The translations under genes and the position numbers were made by a program. Of a DNA stretch of 64,000 bases, positions 11,096 to 23,078 are shown piece by piece. The first letter of the stretch is position 1; each line of letters begins with the position of its first letter. The notes under the pieces were generated by a model. It was not told where the DNA came from. It saw only the letters and a program-made list of their open reading frames with translations, and ran no database searches. Origin of the DNA: Trema orientale (taxonomy: Eukaryota > Streptophyta > Magnoliopsida > Rosales > Cannabaceae); assembly GCA_002914845.1 (NCBI GenBank), contig JXTC01000177.1, positions 21,240 to 85,239 on the forward strand, written 5' to 3'.

Positions 11096-13293
11096 TTATA
11101 CGGTTTTTCTTATGGTGATGTCACCTTTTATGCTCTCTGTTTTTTTTTTTTTTTTATGAACTATGCTCTGTGTTCTAGCAAAATTATACTTTTTATTTTC
11201 GTTTTCTGATAATAATAAAAAAAAATCTGATGTACTTATATACAAATGTCACATCTCTAACCATTTTTTTTTTATTTAGTTCTACTAGAAGAGTAATAGT
11301 TTGTTTCTATTGCACTTTCTTACTTTTGTTTTTTGTGTGGTAATTTATACAACTAAAAGGAGGCAAAATTCATTTTAAAAGGAGAATTTTTGGTGAACAA
11401 AATCTTGTTGTAATATGTGTACATAAATTAAAAATTACGTGATATATATTATTGAAAACCTGAAGATGATTTATTCAAAAAAAAAAGATGAAAGTGAAAT
11501 CTAATTAAAATACAAAGGAAATTAGTAACAAGGAGATGATGAACTTAGATTCTAGTAAATTCCAGCTGTCCTTTGCCTATAAAGTATTTTGGGTAATCAT
11601 AAAAAGTCTGGACGGTAATTGGTTAATGTTTATTTACATACCTCATAAGATGCTGTACTTGACTAATAACCCAAAGACAGAGTAAAGAAGTTGCTATAAT
11701 TGACAACCCACTTAATATTTTCCTTTTTCCATTTAAGAAAACCACTATGGGTTTGATGATGTCATGGATAGTCCCTAGTTTTGAGACTTTCTATAGTTCC
11801 ACAAAAAGATAGATTCATATGAAATGGGGTCTGATATTTATGACATTTATATACATTTTTATATTATATAGTTTATGAACTCTATAATGCAATGCAGTGG
11901 GTCCACAACCACAAGCCTGAGTTGCGTTGAGGCAAAATTAATGTATGAAGCTGACTTTGGATAATTCACTCCAGTCTCATGCTTATCTTCTTGGTATTAT
12001 CATTATCTGGAACTCTAGTTTGGTTACGTAAGTAAATAATACAGCCTTAATAAACTTCAGCCAAAATTTTCTAGTGGATTTCTCGTCCAAAAGATGGGTG
12101 AGAAAAGAGTTACTTCTCTTACAAAAGGATTTCTCGTTCATCTTTTTCCTTTCTATGCCTACGAAACTTCGGACGGATAAACTGTTTAGGATTATGATGT
12201 TTCATATTTTCAGATAAGTATTTCTTTCGGTAAATTTGATATCGTAAAAGAAGCCAACACTCAGAAACAAAAGGAATCAGCATGTTCCAATAAATTTGTT
12301 GTGTTTGGCTGTGGTGGTGGAATATTGGAATGATAATAATAATGATTATATGAATGAGAATTGAATGCAAAAAATGGAGAATTGCTTCAATTGTTTAGTT
12401 AAAATTTCTAAATAAACTATGAATTGTCATGAATGCTAAATACACTCTTCAAATCTTACTGTGTGAAATACGCTATCCAGTTTCACATTTTAATAATATA
12501 ATAAAATATAGTTGAATTCTCATGTCAAACATTTGGATTAGAGAATGTATTTAGTATTCCTTTGTCTAAATTTTAAACGGTATTCTTGGGATAAGCATAA
12601 TATTCCACCAACCAACTAACCCAAATAACCCGGTCAATTAATAACCCGAATAACCCGATCATCTAATATTTGGATGGATTATGTGTCGATTCTAACTCGA
12701 TCATTCAATATTTGGATGAGTTAGATATCGATTCCAATCCGTCCAATGCAATCCAATCCGACCAATATATATTTAGTATTAATTTATTATTTTACATATA
12801 TAGTTACACTCTTAAGACAAAATAAAATTTTTAAGATAAATTTTAACTCAAAATTCAAATGACTTTGTGTTCATTGTTTAACTTAAAGCCACATTGATAA
12901 ACTTTGAAACCCCAAAACTCCACAATTGTTGGCTTTTGATTCTTCTTCATTTTATTTTATTTTTCAACAAAAGAAGAAAATAATTTGGGTTAACCCGACT
13001 AAAACTTTGGGCACCTTATGAACGAAGTATCAATACATTGTATGAGTTTCTTTCGCAACCCATAATTTATTTGATTGGGCTGGAAGAGCCATATAAACAA
13101 CCCAACTCGACCATTGTTCACCTCTATTGTATTCCATTCCATTTCCTTTCCAAACAAACAACACCTTGAAAAAAAAAAAAATTAGTGCTAGAGAGTAGTC
13201 ATTGTCATGTAGGAAACAAAATGAAAATTAGAATAATGATTTTTTTTTTTTTTTCGTAGGCATAAATAGGGAGCTTGACTTGACTATTTGCCA
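11096..13293. other. Intergenic, no gene seen
   Basis: AT-rich. The region 12600-12780 contains repeated AACCCGAATAACCCGATC and TCATTCAATATTTGGATG words, possibly a worn transposon end. A matching ACCCAACTCGACCATTG segment sits near 13100. No reading frame resembles a protein family. Confidence 0.5.
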
Positions 13294-13469
13294 AACCTTA
13301 TGTTGATACAAAAATTGCACCAATACTCAAAAGCATTGTCATTCTCTTAAAGAATGAACTCTTCAAAACAAAGAGAAGGCCAGACCTTATATTGATACAA
13401 AAATTACACCAATACCCAAAAGCATTGTCATTCCCGAAAGACTGAATTCTTCAAAACAAAGAGAAGGTG
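13294..13469. repeat. Tandem duplication, 89-bp period
   Basis: Two adjacent copies, each running from ACCTTATGTTGATACAAAAA to CTTCAAAACAAAGAGAAGG, starting at 13294 and 13383 with about 10% differences. No coding potential. Confidence 0.8.
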
Positions 13470-13559
13470 AGACAGCGACAACTGAAGGCTCTCCGATTGT
13501 TTAGGTAATGAAGCTAGCAAATAAAGAAGTGAATTGATATAATTTAGGTAACTAAAAGT

Positions 13560-13941
13560 AAGGGTGGCAATATAGGTCATGACACGATAATACGACTCGA
13601 AACTCGCACGATTAACTGAACCTGTTTGACACGAAATTGACTCGAATTAACACGATTAAGTAATTTTTTAATAAATTATATTAAATAATTATTTTCAAAA
13701 AAATATTTTTTCATGAATTTTTTGTAGATAAAATAAAAAATATAAAGCTAATGAACTAGTTTTCTCTTATTATAGTAAAACTTAATTAAAAAAATCGAGC
13801 AAACTAACAATTATACTATTTATATACGTTTTGACCCATCAATCTGCACGTCATTTTCATTAAATAGGTAACACGTAGGTTAACCTGTTAACGACACGAT
13901 TTAATTAGGTTAAACACGACACGACACATATTGCCACCCCT
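13560..13941. mobile_element. Mutator-type non-autonomous element with 10-bp target duplication
   Basis: The ends AAGGGTGGCAATAT and ATATTGCCACCCCT are inverted repeats. The 10-bp AACTAAAAGT flanks the element at 13550-13559 and 13942-13951. Near the ends are CACGACACGAC-type words. The size is 382 bp with no coding frame. A 9-11 bp target duplication is the hallmark of Mutator-like elements. Confidence 0.85.
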
Positions 13942-14154
13942 AACTAAAAGTGTGCATAAAGGATTCTAGGTTATGACTCAACAACACCTAGGATCGGACA
14001 TGTCGGTATCTATAGAAGCAATAGGATTCTATGTTGATACGTACTTTCTTATAATTTATTTTGATCTCTATACATGAGAGCAAGAATTTTCTCTCTAGAA
14101 AACTATGAAAAATTCTATGTAGAGAATAATATGAACACACACTCACACACATAT

Positions 14155-14729
14155 AAAGGTATTAAAATGGGCAGGGCCAAATGAGCCGGCCCGGCCCGCA
14201 TTATAACAAGCCCGGGCTCGGCCCGGCTCGCCAATCTAGCCCGCATGGGCCGGCCTGCAAAAAATAATTTTATTTTTATTTTTTTTAAAAAAATTTTAAA
14301 TAAATTTAAATACAAAACTTTTTCCAATACTTATAAATATACATTCTCTCACTCTTTTTTTTAACACTTTCAAATCTTAATCTAATTCTAAATAATTTTC
14401 CAATACTTAAATTTTTTTCTTTTATCAACTATTCTACTTATACACTTTTAGCTTATTAAATTATTTTTAAATTTTTATCAATAGGAAAAAAATATAACAT
14501 ATTATTTATTTTTTCATAAATTTTATTTTAAATTTATAATAATTTTAACTAATTATACAAATAATAATCTCATTTTTTTATATTTGTTTTTAAATTTTTT
14601 AAAATTAGGCCAAAAACGGGCCGGGCCTGCCTAGGAGCCCGGAGGCCTACGGGCCAAGTTAGGCTCCATTTTAAAATTTCGGCCCGATCCGTTCTTTCTC
14701 TCACCCAGTCCGCCCATTTTGGCACCTTT
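14155..14729. mobile_element. Non-autonomous element with GC-rich ends (GGGCCGGCC words)
   Basis: The left end AAAGGTATTAAAATGGGC is mirrored by GCCCATTTTGGCACCTT. Each end is followed by about 80 bases rich in GGCCCGG/GGGCCGG, and the middle is very AT-rich. The flanks are TATA tracts, so a target duplication cannot be read with certainty. The frame at 14115-14327 is a by-product. Confidence 0.7.
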
Positions 14730-16076
14730 ATATATACACATATATATCTATAATGGAATAGAAAAACTAGTTTCTCAATTCTATTAGGAGAGCCGCACGC
14801 CTACCAAGGAGATTCCCCAGTGGTTGGCATGTGGGAGGAGTTTTCCACTTATGGGACTCATCTCCCTTGTTTCCTTTTTATGTTAAATAATTATCCAATC
14901 GTTATTTATATTTTCTAAGGACTAAAAGAAATAATTATCTTATGATTAATTCTTTTGATGAATATATTTTTAATTATCTCAAAACCAAAAGCTGTAAAAT
15001 TAATAATATCAATCCTATTGATTATTTGTCACCACAATTAATTAAATGACAACAATTATTTTGCTGTAAAAAATACTATAGGCGTGTAGCACTAGTACTG
15101 GGCCAGCAATAGTCCAAACTCATTTGGACAGTGGCCCAATTAATTCTTCATAGTATATGATCCAATACATCGTTTATTACATCGTTTATGAGCTAGTTCG
15201 GGATCTAATGAATCTATAATATTAAGCTCCAATAAAGATAATGTATTAGTTAAATTTTAATTAATAAACACAATTAATTAACTCTCAATTATTTCACTAA
15301 AAGTCCAGAATTGCACGTCAACATTATAAATAAAATTTTATTCAATTAAAAACCTTTGAACAGTCATTGATATAATCATTATATATAAATTGACCAACCA
15401 CTAGACACTTATAATTAGAGTTGGGCCTGTATTTGTTAACATCGCTAATTGTTTTTTTTATCCTTAAGTATTAACAAGTCTCTAATGAATAATTAATTTA
15501 TGACTAATCATAAATTATAAATTTTTGTTAACCATTATCATAAACATCGGGTTTATTATTTAAGACTCGAATTAATACTTTAGAGAATGTCTTTTCTAAC
15601 TTCTAACAATAGATGGAGTGGATTTCATATCTGTGAAATATGCTCCCAATCATTTGTAGTATTACATCTCTAAGATACTAAGATATTGATCCTTTATAAT
15701 AGACCTTACCTTTGTAAATCAAAAGACATAATATGACAAATAAGAATTCACATTTATTCAGGATTAAGATTAATCAATATATGATAATTAGTTAATGAAT
15801 ATTTACTTTCTATATTCTAACAGCGCTTATTAAAAATTTATTTTCATCTTAGTCCAGTTTTATATAATCTTAATTATACAAAATATCTCTATCTTAATAT
15901 CTTACTATATTTACGCTTTAGGTAAACTTTACTATCAATAATAAAGATAAGCCACATTAATGATCTTGATTGAATAAAGTACCTAACTTTATTTATCGAT
16001 TACGAATTATTTTATATTAATATTCTTAAACTAAATCCTCTTGTATATAATAATTATATACTTAATTTAATATTAT
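14730..16076. other. Intergenic, possibly old LTR-derived sequence
   Basis: No gene is seen. On the minus strand, TGTTAGAATATAGAAAG at about 15822 resembles an LTR start, and the sequence down to about 13960 is interrupted by the two elements above. No second LTR, primer site or coding domain was found, so this remains a guess. Confidence 0.25.
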
Positions 16077-16080
16077 ATTA

Positions 16081-16282
16081 GGATAATGCTACATGTACCA
16101 AAATTTTTACTAAATTTTTAATACCAACACATGTGGCATGTGAATTGGTAATATTCAATTAGTAAATATGATTAATTTATTTGTGGTAAGTTTAAATACA
16201 CTAATTAAATATTACCAACTCACATGTCACATATGTTAATATTAAAAATTTGATAAAAATTTTAGTACGCATAGCATTATCC
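16081..16282. mobile_element. 202-bp MITE with about 85-base terminal inverted repeats
   Basis: GGATAATGCTACATGTACCA is mirrored by TAGTACGCATAGCATTATCC, and the pairing continues through AATTGGTAATATTCAATTAGT. ATTA flanks both sides (16077-16080 and 16283-16286). Almost the whole element could fold into one hairpin. Confidence 0.85.
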
Positions 16283-16286
16283 ATTA

Positions 16287-17648
16287 CATTGATAATAAAG
16301 GAAATACCATCAAATTTAAATGGCATAATTAAAAACAAACATAAGCAAACATCAAGAAATGTAATTTCCTTTATTAATCAACAAATCCAATATTCAATTA
16401 CATGCTTTGGCACAATCTCCAACAGAGACAAGAGCATGATTTGTGATTGTAGGGCACAATCTTCCCTCTCCTTCTCCCTACATCTTTTCCTTCTCTGTAC
16501 TCTCTCACGTCTATAATTGTAAATTTGGCCATCTAACAAAAAGTATTAAGTGAAGAACCCAAATCAAAAGGCATGTCTTAACCCTAAGAAAAGAACATGA
16601 AAAACAATGAAAAGATAGGGGAAAAAAAAGATTCTTTTGTGTTTTAATCATTGTTCACTATTTGTCTGAGAAATAAAATGAAATAAAAAAGATAAAACGA
16701 ATTTCTTTAGGTTACGATGAATTGGGTATTTGGTGGATTCGGAAGTATGTTAAAATTTCTCAAATGTAACATATACACTAAACTGCAAACACACATTACA
16801 AAAGTCAGGGAGAATACGATAATTGATTGAATCCTTGACTCCCAAACTCATGCACTCATCTATGTGACTTTCGCAATTGTAACATATGTACTGAATTGCA
16901 CAAAAACTATAAGGGAAAAAAAGCCATTATTTTGTGCTGTTCGATCAATTTTTGCGATAAGGAGGAAAAAAAACAAAATAATTTGTGTTGTTCAATCAGT
17001 TATGTATGGATTTTTAAGGACATCCCTCGATATTGTTATACATACTGTTTAATTTGATATAATCTTACTATAGTGAACAAATTATTTGAAAACACACACT
17101 AAAAGTAACAAACACACATGACATCTTAATTATATTAGGACTATCCATTAGTGCGGAATCCACATAAGTTTTACACTTCAATCATCAATGTTGTAAGACT
17201 CCTTTGTAGAAAAAGAAAAATGCTACAGAGGTTAGTCTCACACGTTTAACATTTACACATGAAAGATGTTTAGAGTCCATTAATACTTAACACTATGCAT
17301 TAAGAACAATGCTAGATCCATCATAATATTTTTTTTAAACCATAAAATTTACATATATTTTGTACACCTCTTCTTGCACTGAGCATCACATATATTCTTT
17401 TTTTTTTTTTTTTTGATGGAGCATCACATATATTCTACAAAACTAGTCTGTATATATGGCCATATTTTAGTATACCTCTTGTTGCACCAAAACATCACCT
17501 ATCTTCTATAATATTACTCTCTATATATGGCTCATATGGGCACACATGTTACATGTAACATTATTATTATCTTTGTAGTATACTAACTGCTGAGCAGTGA
17601 GTACCACAGCCCACAATCAAGAGGAATCGGAGGACGGCTCCCATTTTG
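16287..17648. other. Intergenic, no gene seen
   Basis: Small open frames at 16250-16516 and 16864-17052 lack any recognisable domain. A short partly repeated phrase (CACATATATTCT / ACTCTCTATATATGGC) occurs around 17390-17530. Confidence 0.5.
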
Positions 17649-17657
17649 CTTCTTCCT

Positions 17658-18369
17658 AGGGGTGTTCATGGCCGGTTTGGACGGTCTAAATCGTCAATCC
17701 AGAAACCAATCTGAATGTGCGGTTTGGCCGGTTTACCAATTCGTACGGTTTGAGTTTATCGATTCAAATCGGCCAAACCGCACCTACATTTTTACGGCCG
17801 GTTTGGGCGATTTCCGCGGTTTAAAAACTTACAAAATTTGAATTAATACAATATCAACTAAGCTCATATCATAATCATATTTCATCTAAAATATAAAGTC
17901 CAAATATAAAACGAAACCATAACATAGTTAGAAGCTATAACCAAATCGAAAGTCATAGTAAACTTAAATTTTAGTTACAACTTACAACTTAATCAAAATT
18001 GAATAGTAAACTTAAAGTCTTTAATCTTAAACATATCACAACAACAAGACTTAAAGTCTAAAATATCATAAGAGTCTTAAGTAACATAGTCCTAAATAAG
18101 CTAAGAGTAATCATTACTCAATTAGAATGAATAAGCTTAAATTTTTAACTATTAATATACATTTAAAAAAAAATACATATACAAACTTATTGACCGGTTC
18201 GGTTTGAATCCGACTAAAATTTTCTAAAATCGAAAACCAAACCGGCCAAATCGGTTTTCATATTTTCTAATCCGTAACCGGCTATTTAAAAAAAAAAACA
18301 GCGCGGATTAAACGGTTTAGATTGAATTGGGCGGTTTCTACAGTTCGACGGTTTTTTTGAACACCCCTA
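17658..18369. mobile_element. Mutator-type non-autonomous element with 9-bp target duplication
   Basis: The ends AGGGGTGTTCATGG and TTTTGAACACCCCTA are inverted, with CTTCTTCCT duplicated at 17649-17657 and 18370-18378. The terminal 170 bases are rich in CGGTTTGG/CCAAACCG words and the middle is AT-rich. 712 bp, no coding frame. It sits about 260 bases upstream of the membrane-protein ATG. Confidence 0.88.
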
Positions 18370-18576
18370 CTTCTTCCTAACCGTTAGATTATAGCACAAA
18401 GAAGAAACTCACCGAGATCCGAGCTTAGAGTCCGATACCCACCATTTATCTTTTTTTTTTTTGTTTTTATTAATACCCACCATTTATCTCGCTGGCTCAC
18501 CCTCAAAACTAGTAAATAAAAGACTGTAAAAGTGACTTGGGACCGAGCGTCCTCATTTTTTCAACTTAGTAGTCAC

Positions 18577-18577
<1 letters not shown>

Positions 18578-18609
<32 letters not shown>
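18578..18609 (+). repeat. 32-base poly-A tract
   Basis: An uninterrupted run of A lies 23 bases upstream of the start codon at 18633, within the likely leader. Its length is probably unstable and liable to sequencing error. Confidence 0.95.
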
Positions 18610-18611
<2 letters not shown>

Positions 18612-18632
18612 AAGCTCGAAGCAGGCCCATCA

Positions 18633-19211
18633 ATGGCGGACTACGAAACCCACCATCAACAACCCATAATCCCCAAAGAGACTGCACTCCAAGCCTTAAA
18701 CACCATAATCCAGCTCCATTTCGAGAAGACCCTCGAGAAGAAGCGCGCCATAGACCTCCAGAAGAAAGAGCTCCACAAGCTCTTCCTCCTCTTCTTCATC
18801 TTCTTGGGCTTGATCTTCCTGGCCCAATCTCAGTCCCAACGCCTCCAGTGCCGCCATTGCTGGGTACCCATCATCCTCCTCTCCCTGGCCCACCTCATCT
18901 TCTACGTCTCCGTGGCCCAGACCCTCAGATGCATCAATGGCTTCAAGTACCAGAGACGCTGCCACAAGCTCACTCTAGGACTCGCCACCGAGAAGCTCAG
19001 GGAGATGAAGATGAGAATCGTCAATGGCGGTGCTGCTGGTGGGGGTGGTGAGTTCGAAGGGGTTGGGGACGACGAGTTCGAGATTCATTACCAGGAACCA
19101 CCCGAGAGCTACTTTGGTAAGTTCAAGAGGAATTGGGCTCTGCATTTTGGCTTCTTGATCTTGATCTATGGCTTTATGGTTTCCTCCTCTGTTGTTCTTC
19201 TCTGTTTTTAG
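18633..19211 (+). CDS. Uncharacterised plant membrane protein, about three transmembrane segments
   Basis: A single-exon frame of 192 aa. A polar N-terminus with a basic, probably helical segment (FEKTLEKKRAIDLQKKELHK, about 30-49) leads into a hydrophobic segment at about 50-65 (LFLLFFIFLGLIFLAQ). A second is at about 80-98 (WVPIILLSLAHLIFYVSVA) and a third at about 172-192 (FGFLILIYGFMVSSSVVLLC). Between the second and third lie a Cys/Arg-containing stretch (RCINGFKYQRRCHK) and a Gly/acidic loop. Codon use is GC-richer than the flanks, and hydrophobicity is organised as expected of a real protein. I think similar proteins occur widely in plants, but I cannot assign a function. The start is the first ATG after the leader. 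Confidence 0.8.
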   Translation: MADYETHHQQPIIPKETALQALNTIIQLHFEKTLEKKRAIDLQKKELHKLFLLFFIFLGLIFLAQSQSQRLQCRHCWVPIILLSLAHLIFYVSVAQTLRCINGFKYQRRCHKLTLGLATEKLREMKMRIVNGGAAGGGGEFEGVGDDEFEIHYQEPPESYFGKFKRNWALHFGFLILIYGFMVSSSVVLLCF

Positions 19212-20760
19212 ATTTTTTTATTTTTTATTTTTATTGCATTTAGAGATTGGAATCATTAGATGGGCATTTAGAGATTGGTTTGTAGAATTTGATTTTTTCT
19301 TTTCTTTTTTTTTTTTGTTTTTTTTTTTGGTGGGGTTATGAAAATTTGTGATGGAATCTTTTATCTGAGTTTTCTCAATCATCATACTTGTGAGCTGTGT
19401 ATTTTCCATAGATTCAGAAGAATTATTTCAGTTTTTCTGTTTTATTTATTTATTTGGGTCTTGGAAAAGTTAATTTTCAAGAGAAAGTGGTAAGATTGTG
19501 TATGGGAATATTTCTTTGTAAAAAGGTTAGGAGCTTTTTTTTCACTTTCATTTGTTGCCATTTGAAGAGAAAAATACACTTTTGATTTTTAAGCCAGGAT
19601 CCCTGCAATTAGTGTTAAATGTAACAAAAATGACTAGTAAGAGAAAAAGTTAAAAAGACAGTAAAGGCTGGGATTTGAATTTTTGAAAATGATAGACTGA
19701 TAGGTAATGTGTGTATGTATAGTGTATATAGATACACCTCACCGAGTTTGTATTTAGCTTATTAGCCTTTCTTGGCTGCAGGGTTTTGCAGTAGCTGTTT
19801 TTGTAGTAAAATTCCAAGTTTTCAATTAAAGTTCAGCAATTCTCTCTCTTTTTCCCTTTTTTTTTTTTGTTTTTTGTTGGAGAACACTATAGTCTAAAAC
19901 TGGTTGAGTATTAAATAAATAACAATATAGAATAAGAAGAGACGTTATTATAATGATTTTTACAAAATGAAGTGTTCTAATCTAATGTTAATGTGATGGC
20001 TCGGGGGTTTGTGCCACCCTCGTTATCCCGAACGTTTACCACCTGAATGGCCTCCGATCTCATGACCCATGGACGTGACCGCTGGGGCCCACCTGTGGTC
20101 CCCTGCAGCTGCATGCTGTGCTGTAAGTGTCCAAGTTTATAAACTCTCGCATTTACCATTTACAATACGCCCCTTCCGCCGGCCTGGCCTATAGTTTTAG
20201 CCTATCAACGCATCATCACTTCTCTTGTGTAAAATTAACGTGTAATCGTAATCAGTATTATATTTATGCATCAAAGAAACTATAGTCAGGGTAGTCTGTT
20301 TGCTACTGCGTAAAGTCAAAAACCATGAAAAATGAAAAATAATTGAGTTGTTATTCTTTTTCAGTTTATCATAAATATGTAAATAAATACGAGAATGAAT
20401 GAGAAAGAGAAGCATTTCTTTTATTATCGTTCTCCTTCTTACGGATTAGTTTTACACGGTTTATTAGAATATAAATCATGAGCGTCATAAATAGCGTATA
20501 TGTGACGTTGTTGACATTCTGTATCTGAAGTATATATAATTGGTTGATATCATCAATGTCTTAACATTGTATTATTACTGATTAAATAATGTCTCAAATG
20601 AGAACATCGCATTAAAATCGTGACCCAATAAAATTTGATGGGTCTCATATCTTACTTTAAACTAGTCCTTATATCTTGCGTTTTACGCGAGTTGGTATGA
20701 ATATTGCATTTATTAAGTTTAATTTAAAGTTACGTTCAATATATTATAACAATGTATTTA
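19212..20760. other. 3' flank of the membrane-protein gene and spacer
   Basis: T-rich 3' sequence runs to about 19,850, with possible AATAAA-like signals. The block 19985-20165 is strikingly GC-rich (see findings). No other gene. Confidence 0.5.
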
Positions 20761-21005
20761 TCTTTATATTTATTTTGATGAGACGAATATAATATAATTA
20801 TTTGTTCGATTAACTAAAGTTAATATAAGGTATCATTAATATTAAATTAAATATATTAATATATAAAACATTAAAAAATATATTAATCTCTATATTTATT
20901 TTGATTAAACGAATGTAGTACAATTATTTGTTCGATGAATTAAATTTAATATAAGATATTATTAATATTAAAAATTAAATACAATATTATATAAAATATA
21001 TACAT
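20761..21005. repeat. Tandem dimer, 126-bp period
   Basis: Two diverged copies start at 20761 and 20887, sharing TATATTTATTTTGAT and AATTATTTGTTCGAT. Just upstream, 20665-20700 has CTTGCGTTTTACGCGAG, a short hairpin reminiscent of GC hairpins near some rolling-circle transposons, but no element borders could be set. Confidence 0.6.
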
Positions 21006-21470
21006 ATTACAACTAATCATAGCATGAAAAAATTATAATAGAACCAATCATATCATGAAAAAATAAGAGTTAAATTAAAAATTTTCTAAAAATTTTAAAA
21101 ATAAAATACTGATCAAAGAAACCATCATATTTTATTTATTTTCTTTTTGCTTCGTTTTGGGCTTAATATATATATAAATAGATAGATAGATGTACCTGCG
21201 AAGAAGATCTTAAATATCGTTTTGTGAGCCATTATTTTATCACCAAAACCGGTGTTTAATGTTACATTAAAAATAAGTTTTCAAATGACAGTTTTATCCT
21301 TTTCGTTGAGTTAACTTGAGAAAACACTTGAATTCAGCAGGCGACCTCGGCTCATCTTGTATGTCTATGCAAAATGGTGATTACATAGTTTCTTTTTTTT
21401 TTAATATATTTTTTTAAAGAGGAAAAGAAAAACAAACAAAACGAGTCCACCCATTGCAAAATATTGGGAA

Positions 21471-21538
21471 GCTACAGTGCCACGCTATTAATGGCGTGAC
21501 ACTGTAGCTGTATGCCGTTAATAGCGTGGCATTGTAGC
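21471..21538. repeat. 68-bp palindrome built from a repeated GCTACAGTGCCACGC word
   Basis: GCTACAGTGCCACGCTATTA pairs with TTAATAGCGTGGCATTGTAG. Inside, GGCGTGACACTGTAGC (21493-21508) also pairs with the first arm, so two alternative hairpins are possible. GC-rich in AT-rich surroundings. Confidence 0.85.
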
Positions 21539-23078
21539 TGTGCGCTATTTTGTTTTTTTTTTTTTTTTCTTCTTCTTTTTATTTACCCTCCTTTTAAATG
21601 TTTAATTCCACATATATCCTTGGGCAAAGTTGTTATATTTAAAATGTATTAATTATTGTAAATAATTTTATATTAATTGTTTAAGTTAATTTAAATAAAA
21701 ATTGATTAATTTAATAGTTCAATTTGATTAAAAAAATGTTACATATTTATAAATAATTAAAACTGTATATATAATATTTGAAAATTAATAAAATAATCAA
21801 ATCAAGGATAGGGAGGCTCCTATTGCACTTAGAAATGCATTAATACAATCTGTTCATGTATAATAAACAAAACTATTAGTTCATAATTAAATGTAATTTA
21901 TAATTTCGTAATTTATCTTATATTATTATTTATGTAAGTTCGCAAATAATTTAATTTCTCAATATGTCGTTAAATTAGTATGATTTATATAAGTATATTA
22001 GTGAAGTAATTATTTAAATAAAATAACTATAGAGAGTTAATGGGTAAAAAAGAGATTTGGGTCAAAGATAGAAAGAACATTATTTTTTATTGTAGAGAAT
22101 ATTCTTTTGGGGATAGAGAATATCCTTTTTGGTATAGTATTTGGAGTAATGAATTGGAGATGGAAAAAAAATATAGAGTAAAATTACAGCATTTAGATGT
22201 CTAATTGCTGTAAAACAGAATTTTTGGTTGGAGATGGCCTAAACTCCCCAAAAATAATTAACCTTTCGGAAATTTTTACCCCATAAAGTCCCTTGTTTGA
22301 AGGGCCTAATTTGAATAAAATGATGGGGACAGATAAAATTGTAAGTTGCTTGTTTTTGTAGGTCCACAGTCCACATGTCGATATGAGAATAAATATACGT
22401 AGTAATGCCAGTGTAACTGCAAGAGTCCTGGTCCTGGATTGAAACTGCTGCATTCCAAAACGCACCTTTTTTTTTTTTGGGCTCTGAATTCCAAAACGTA
22501 AGTTGAAATCTTTTTTGACATTCCAAATCCACTTTATTTTCCAATTCATATTTTTATCAATTTGACATTCCTAATCCGCTTTATTTTGCAATTTTCATAT
22601 TTATCGACTTGTTACTTTAATGACTCCAGTTCATTAGCCAGAAAATCCATTGAGTTGAGCAACACAACATTTATGTTCGATGTAATATATATTAAAAGTA
22701 AATGTTGGGGCAAGTAAGTGCTTGCACTGCACTCTTTTTCGCCTTGAATATGAATCGGTTACATCAGAACGAGCTCAGAGCTTGAACTTGTTGACAATCT
22801 AAAAAGAGAATAGGTATAACTAGCGGGACTTTGTAAAAAAACAAAGTTATTTCGGTGGACAACCACTTGGTTTTCTATTGGTGGTGATGTAGAGAGCTAT
22901 TCGAGAAGATTTCCACCACCTACTTTCAACATCTGGAAATCCTCTCGTTATTATGAAAAGAATCAGCATAAATTAAAACAACTTTTAAAACTTAATTGTA
23001 CACGGCTCCGTTGTTAGAGCTCCATCATATTTGAGAACCAACTGGGAAGCTGTAACCATTTATCCCAAAACTACAGCT
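21539..23078. other. Intergenic and likely 3' UTR of the J-domain gene
   Basis: The overlapping minus-strand frames at 22193-22549 have no recognisable domain. The stretch just below 23079 is presumably the 3' UTR of the J-domain gene. No polyadenylation signal was confirmed. Confidence 0.4.

Noticed and set aside
12600..13160. Possible transposon with AACCCGA-rich ends
   Set aside because: Ends do not mirror each other clearly and no target duplication was found.
16250..16516. 88-codon + frame
   Set aside because: It starts inside the inverted repeat of a MITE and has no recognisable domain.
18696..18965. 89-codon minus-strand acidic frame inside the membrane-protein gene
   Set aside because: Antisense of the Leu/Lys-rich coding strand. 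The + frame has ordered transmembrane segments and a good start.
20665..21120. Possible Helitron end (GC hairpin near CTTGCGTTTTACGCGAG)
   Set aside because: No terminal TC...CTRR borders or helicase sequence could be set.
22193..22549. Three overlapping minus-strand frames of 71-118 codons
   Set aside because: They overlap each other in all three frames, pass over a poly-T run and match no protein family I know.
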